Part shown: in pieces, positions 62,765 to 64,000 of the stretch
Numbering within the stretch: the first letter of the stretch is position 1
Layout: each line of letters begins with the position of its first letter
Source of the DNA: Nitrosarchaeum sp.
GTDB taxonomy: Archaea; Thermoproteota; Nitrososphaeria; Nitrososphaerales; Nitrosopumilaceae
Direction: 5' to 3'
Assembly: GCA_003569705.1 (NCBI GenBank)
Contig: BGOU01000002.1
Location: 124,001 to 188,000 of the forward strand
Length of the DNA stretch: 64,000 bases
Made by a program: the position numbers and the translations under genes
The notes under the pieces: model-generated
Database searches by the model: none
What the model saw: only the letters and a program-made list of their open reading frames with translations
Told to the model about the DNA's origin: nothing

Positions 62765-64000
62765 ATGGCAGACCCTTCAGTTAAACGCTGGCCAGTAATT
62801 CAAGATATATTAAAACGTGAAGGTATCGCACGCCAACATCTTAACTCATTTGATGAATTTCTAGAAAGGGGTCTTCAAAGTATTATCAATGAAGTAGGAC
62901 AAATTGAAATTGAAAATGCAGAATATCCTTACAAAATTCAATTAGGTAAAGTCAAGCTTCAACAACCACGAATGATGGAACTTGATGGCTCTATTACTCA
63001 TATTACTCCAGCTGAAGCTAGACTCAGAAACGTTTCTTACTCTGCACCTGTTATGATGGAGGCAAGCGTTGTAGAGGATGGTAAAATATTAGAATCTAGA
63101 TTTGTCCATATTGGTGATGTGCCCGTAATGGCAAAATCAAACGCTTGCATTTTACATAATTTTTCAACTCAAAAACTTATTGAACATGGCGAGGATCCAA
63201 ATGATCCTGGCGGTTACTTTATCATAAATGGATCTGAAAGAGTTATTGTAGGATTAGAAGATCTATCATACAACAAAATAATTGTTGATAGAGAAAGCGT
63301 TGGTGGAAATACTGTTTTCAAAGCTAAAGTTTATTCTTCTATAGTAGGTTATCGTGCAAAACTAGAACTAGTTATGAAAAGTGATGGTTTAATCGTAGCA
63401 CGAATTCCTGGTTCTCCTGTTGATATTCCAGTTGTTACTCTAACAAGAGCACTTGGATTAGAATCTGATAGGGAGATTGCAGCAGCGGTTTCACTTGTAG
63501 ATGAAATTCAAAATGAATTAGAAGGTTCATTTGAAAAAGCAGGTGATGTACCTACAGCAAAAGATGCAATTGTTTACATCAGTAAAAGAATTGCACCTGG
63601 AATGTTAGAGGAATTCCAAATTAAACGTGCAGAGACACTTTTGGATTGGGGATTATTGCCACATTTGGGTAAACATCCTGAAAATAGAAAGGAAAAGGCT
63701 CAATTTTTAGGTGAAGCTGCATGTAAATTACTAGAGCTCAAATTAGGTTGGATTTCTCCTGATGACAAAGATCATTATGGAAATAAAGTGATTAAATTTG
63801 CAGGGCAAATGTTAGCTGATCTTTTCAGAACTGCTTTTAGAAATTTAGTTCGCGATATGAAATACCAGTTAGAACGATCTGGTCAAAAAAGAGGTATCAA
63901 TGCAGTTGCTGCAGCAATTCGTCCTGGAATTATCACTGATAAATTAAACAATGCAATTGCAACAGGAAACTGGGGCCGAGGACGTGTAGGTGTAACTCAA
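62765..64000 (+). CDS. rpoB: DNA-directed RNA polymerase subunit B (RpoB), 3' end outside window
   Basis: The first 412 residues of the archaeal second-largest polymerase subunit. MADPSVKRWPVIQDILKREG opens the protein, followed by PRMMELDGSITHITPAEARLRNVSYSAP and FIINGSERVIVGLEDLS, all typical of Rpb2 protrusion and lobe regions, and KYQLERSGQKRGINAVAAAI. The gene appears to be a single unsplit rpoB, as in Thaumarchaeota, but only its first third is visible. It continues past base 64000. Confidence 0.96.
   Translation, partial: MADPSVKRWPVIQDILKREGIARQHLNSFDEFLERGLQSIINEVGQIEIENAEYPYKIQLGKVKLQQPRMMELDGSITHITPAEARLRNVSYSAPVMMEASVVEDGKILESRFVHIGDVPVMAKSNACILHNFSTQKLIEHGEDPNDPGGYFIINGSERVIVGLEDLSYNKIIVDRESVGGNTVFKAKVYSSIVGYRAKLELVMKSDGLIVARIPGSPVDIPVVTLTRALGLESDREIAAAVSLVDEIQNELEGSFEKAGDVPTAKDAIVYISKRIAPGMLEEFQIKRAETLLDWGLLPHLGKHPENRKEKAQFLGEAACKLLELKLGWISPDDKDHYGNKVIKFAGQMLADLFRTAFRNLVRDMKYQLERSGQKRGINAVAAAIRPGIITDKLNNAIATGNWGRGRVGVTQ

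Overview
The window is a slice of a Nitrosopumilus-like ammonia-oxidising archaeon (Nitrososphaerota, formerly Thaumarchaeota). The evidence is the AT-rich sequence, archaeal TATA boxes about 25-30 bases upstream of often leaderless starts, a complex I lacking NuoEFG, archaeal information-processing genes (ABCE1/Rli1, Trm5-like, Rpb5/RpoH, Rpb10/RpoN, unsplit RpoB, uS2, uS4, uS13), an archaeal mevalonate branch (mevalonate kinase, isopentenyl phosphate kinase), an archaeal GluRS, and secreted proteins with the thaumarchaeal PEFG-CTERM tail. No CRISPR array, insertion sequence or provirus was seen.

Layout. 1-7.0 kb: end of the complex I operon (nuoH partial, I, J, K, M, L, N). 7.0-15.4 kb: a prenyl synthase, an intron-containing tRNA-Glu, a TenA/CADD-like protein, tRNA-Met, pyrE, a degenerate LarA-like protein, a site-2 protease, a RimI-type acetyltransferase, a Trm5-like methyltransferase, ABCE1 and 5S rRNA. 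15.5-21.3 kb: a mini zinc finger, leucyl aminopeptidase, and a non-oxidative pentose-phosphate operon in which the transketolase N-half is fused to ribulose-phosphate 3-epimerase, followed by the transketolase C-half and transaldolase. 21.5-27.7 kb: a TGRGTG-repeat protein, CorA, tRNA-His, a methyltransferase, UPF0147, a Rieske protein, a GNAT enzyme and an FAH-family protein. 27.7-35.8 kb: gltX, prenyl synthase, idi, ipk, mvk, MEMO1-like, rpsB, eno, rpoN and tRNA-Leu, so lipid precursor synthesis is interleaved with core information genes. 35.8-42.2 kb: translin, YjeF-N, MBL hydrolase, CobT-like, glmS, rpsD, rpsM. 42.2-45.4 kb: a winged-helix protein, and a two-domain multicopper oxidase with a ZIP transporter behind a DtxR-type palindrome. 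45.5-51.1 kb: three large secreted or surface proteins. 51.2-58.6 kb: a hairpin-led small gene, a radical SAM protein, larB, mdh, then larC, larE and a cysteine desulfurase, i.e. nickel-pincer cofactor synthesis with a sulfur source. 58.6-62.3 kb: four tandem PEFG-CTERM paralogues. 62.5 kb to the end: rpoH and rpoB (partial).

Points most worth attention. Four genes (nuoM, the GNAT gene, gltX and probably the gene before tRNA-His) can be restored by one-base changes, mostly in or near A/T runs, so either the assembly carries indel errors or these are real lesions. tRNA-Glu carries a 15-base intron in its T-loop with a readable bulge-helix-bulge. Three PEFG genes share a 116-133 base identical 3' block covering the sorting tail and terminator although their ectodomains have diverged. 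The multicopper oxidase-ZIP operon has a near-textbook DtxR-like operator on its TATA box. Complete LarB/LarC/LarE genes are present, but the only LarA-like protein in view lacks the expected nickel-ligand motif.
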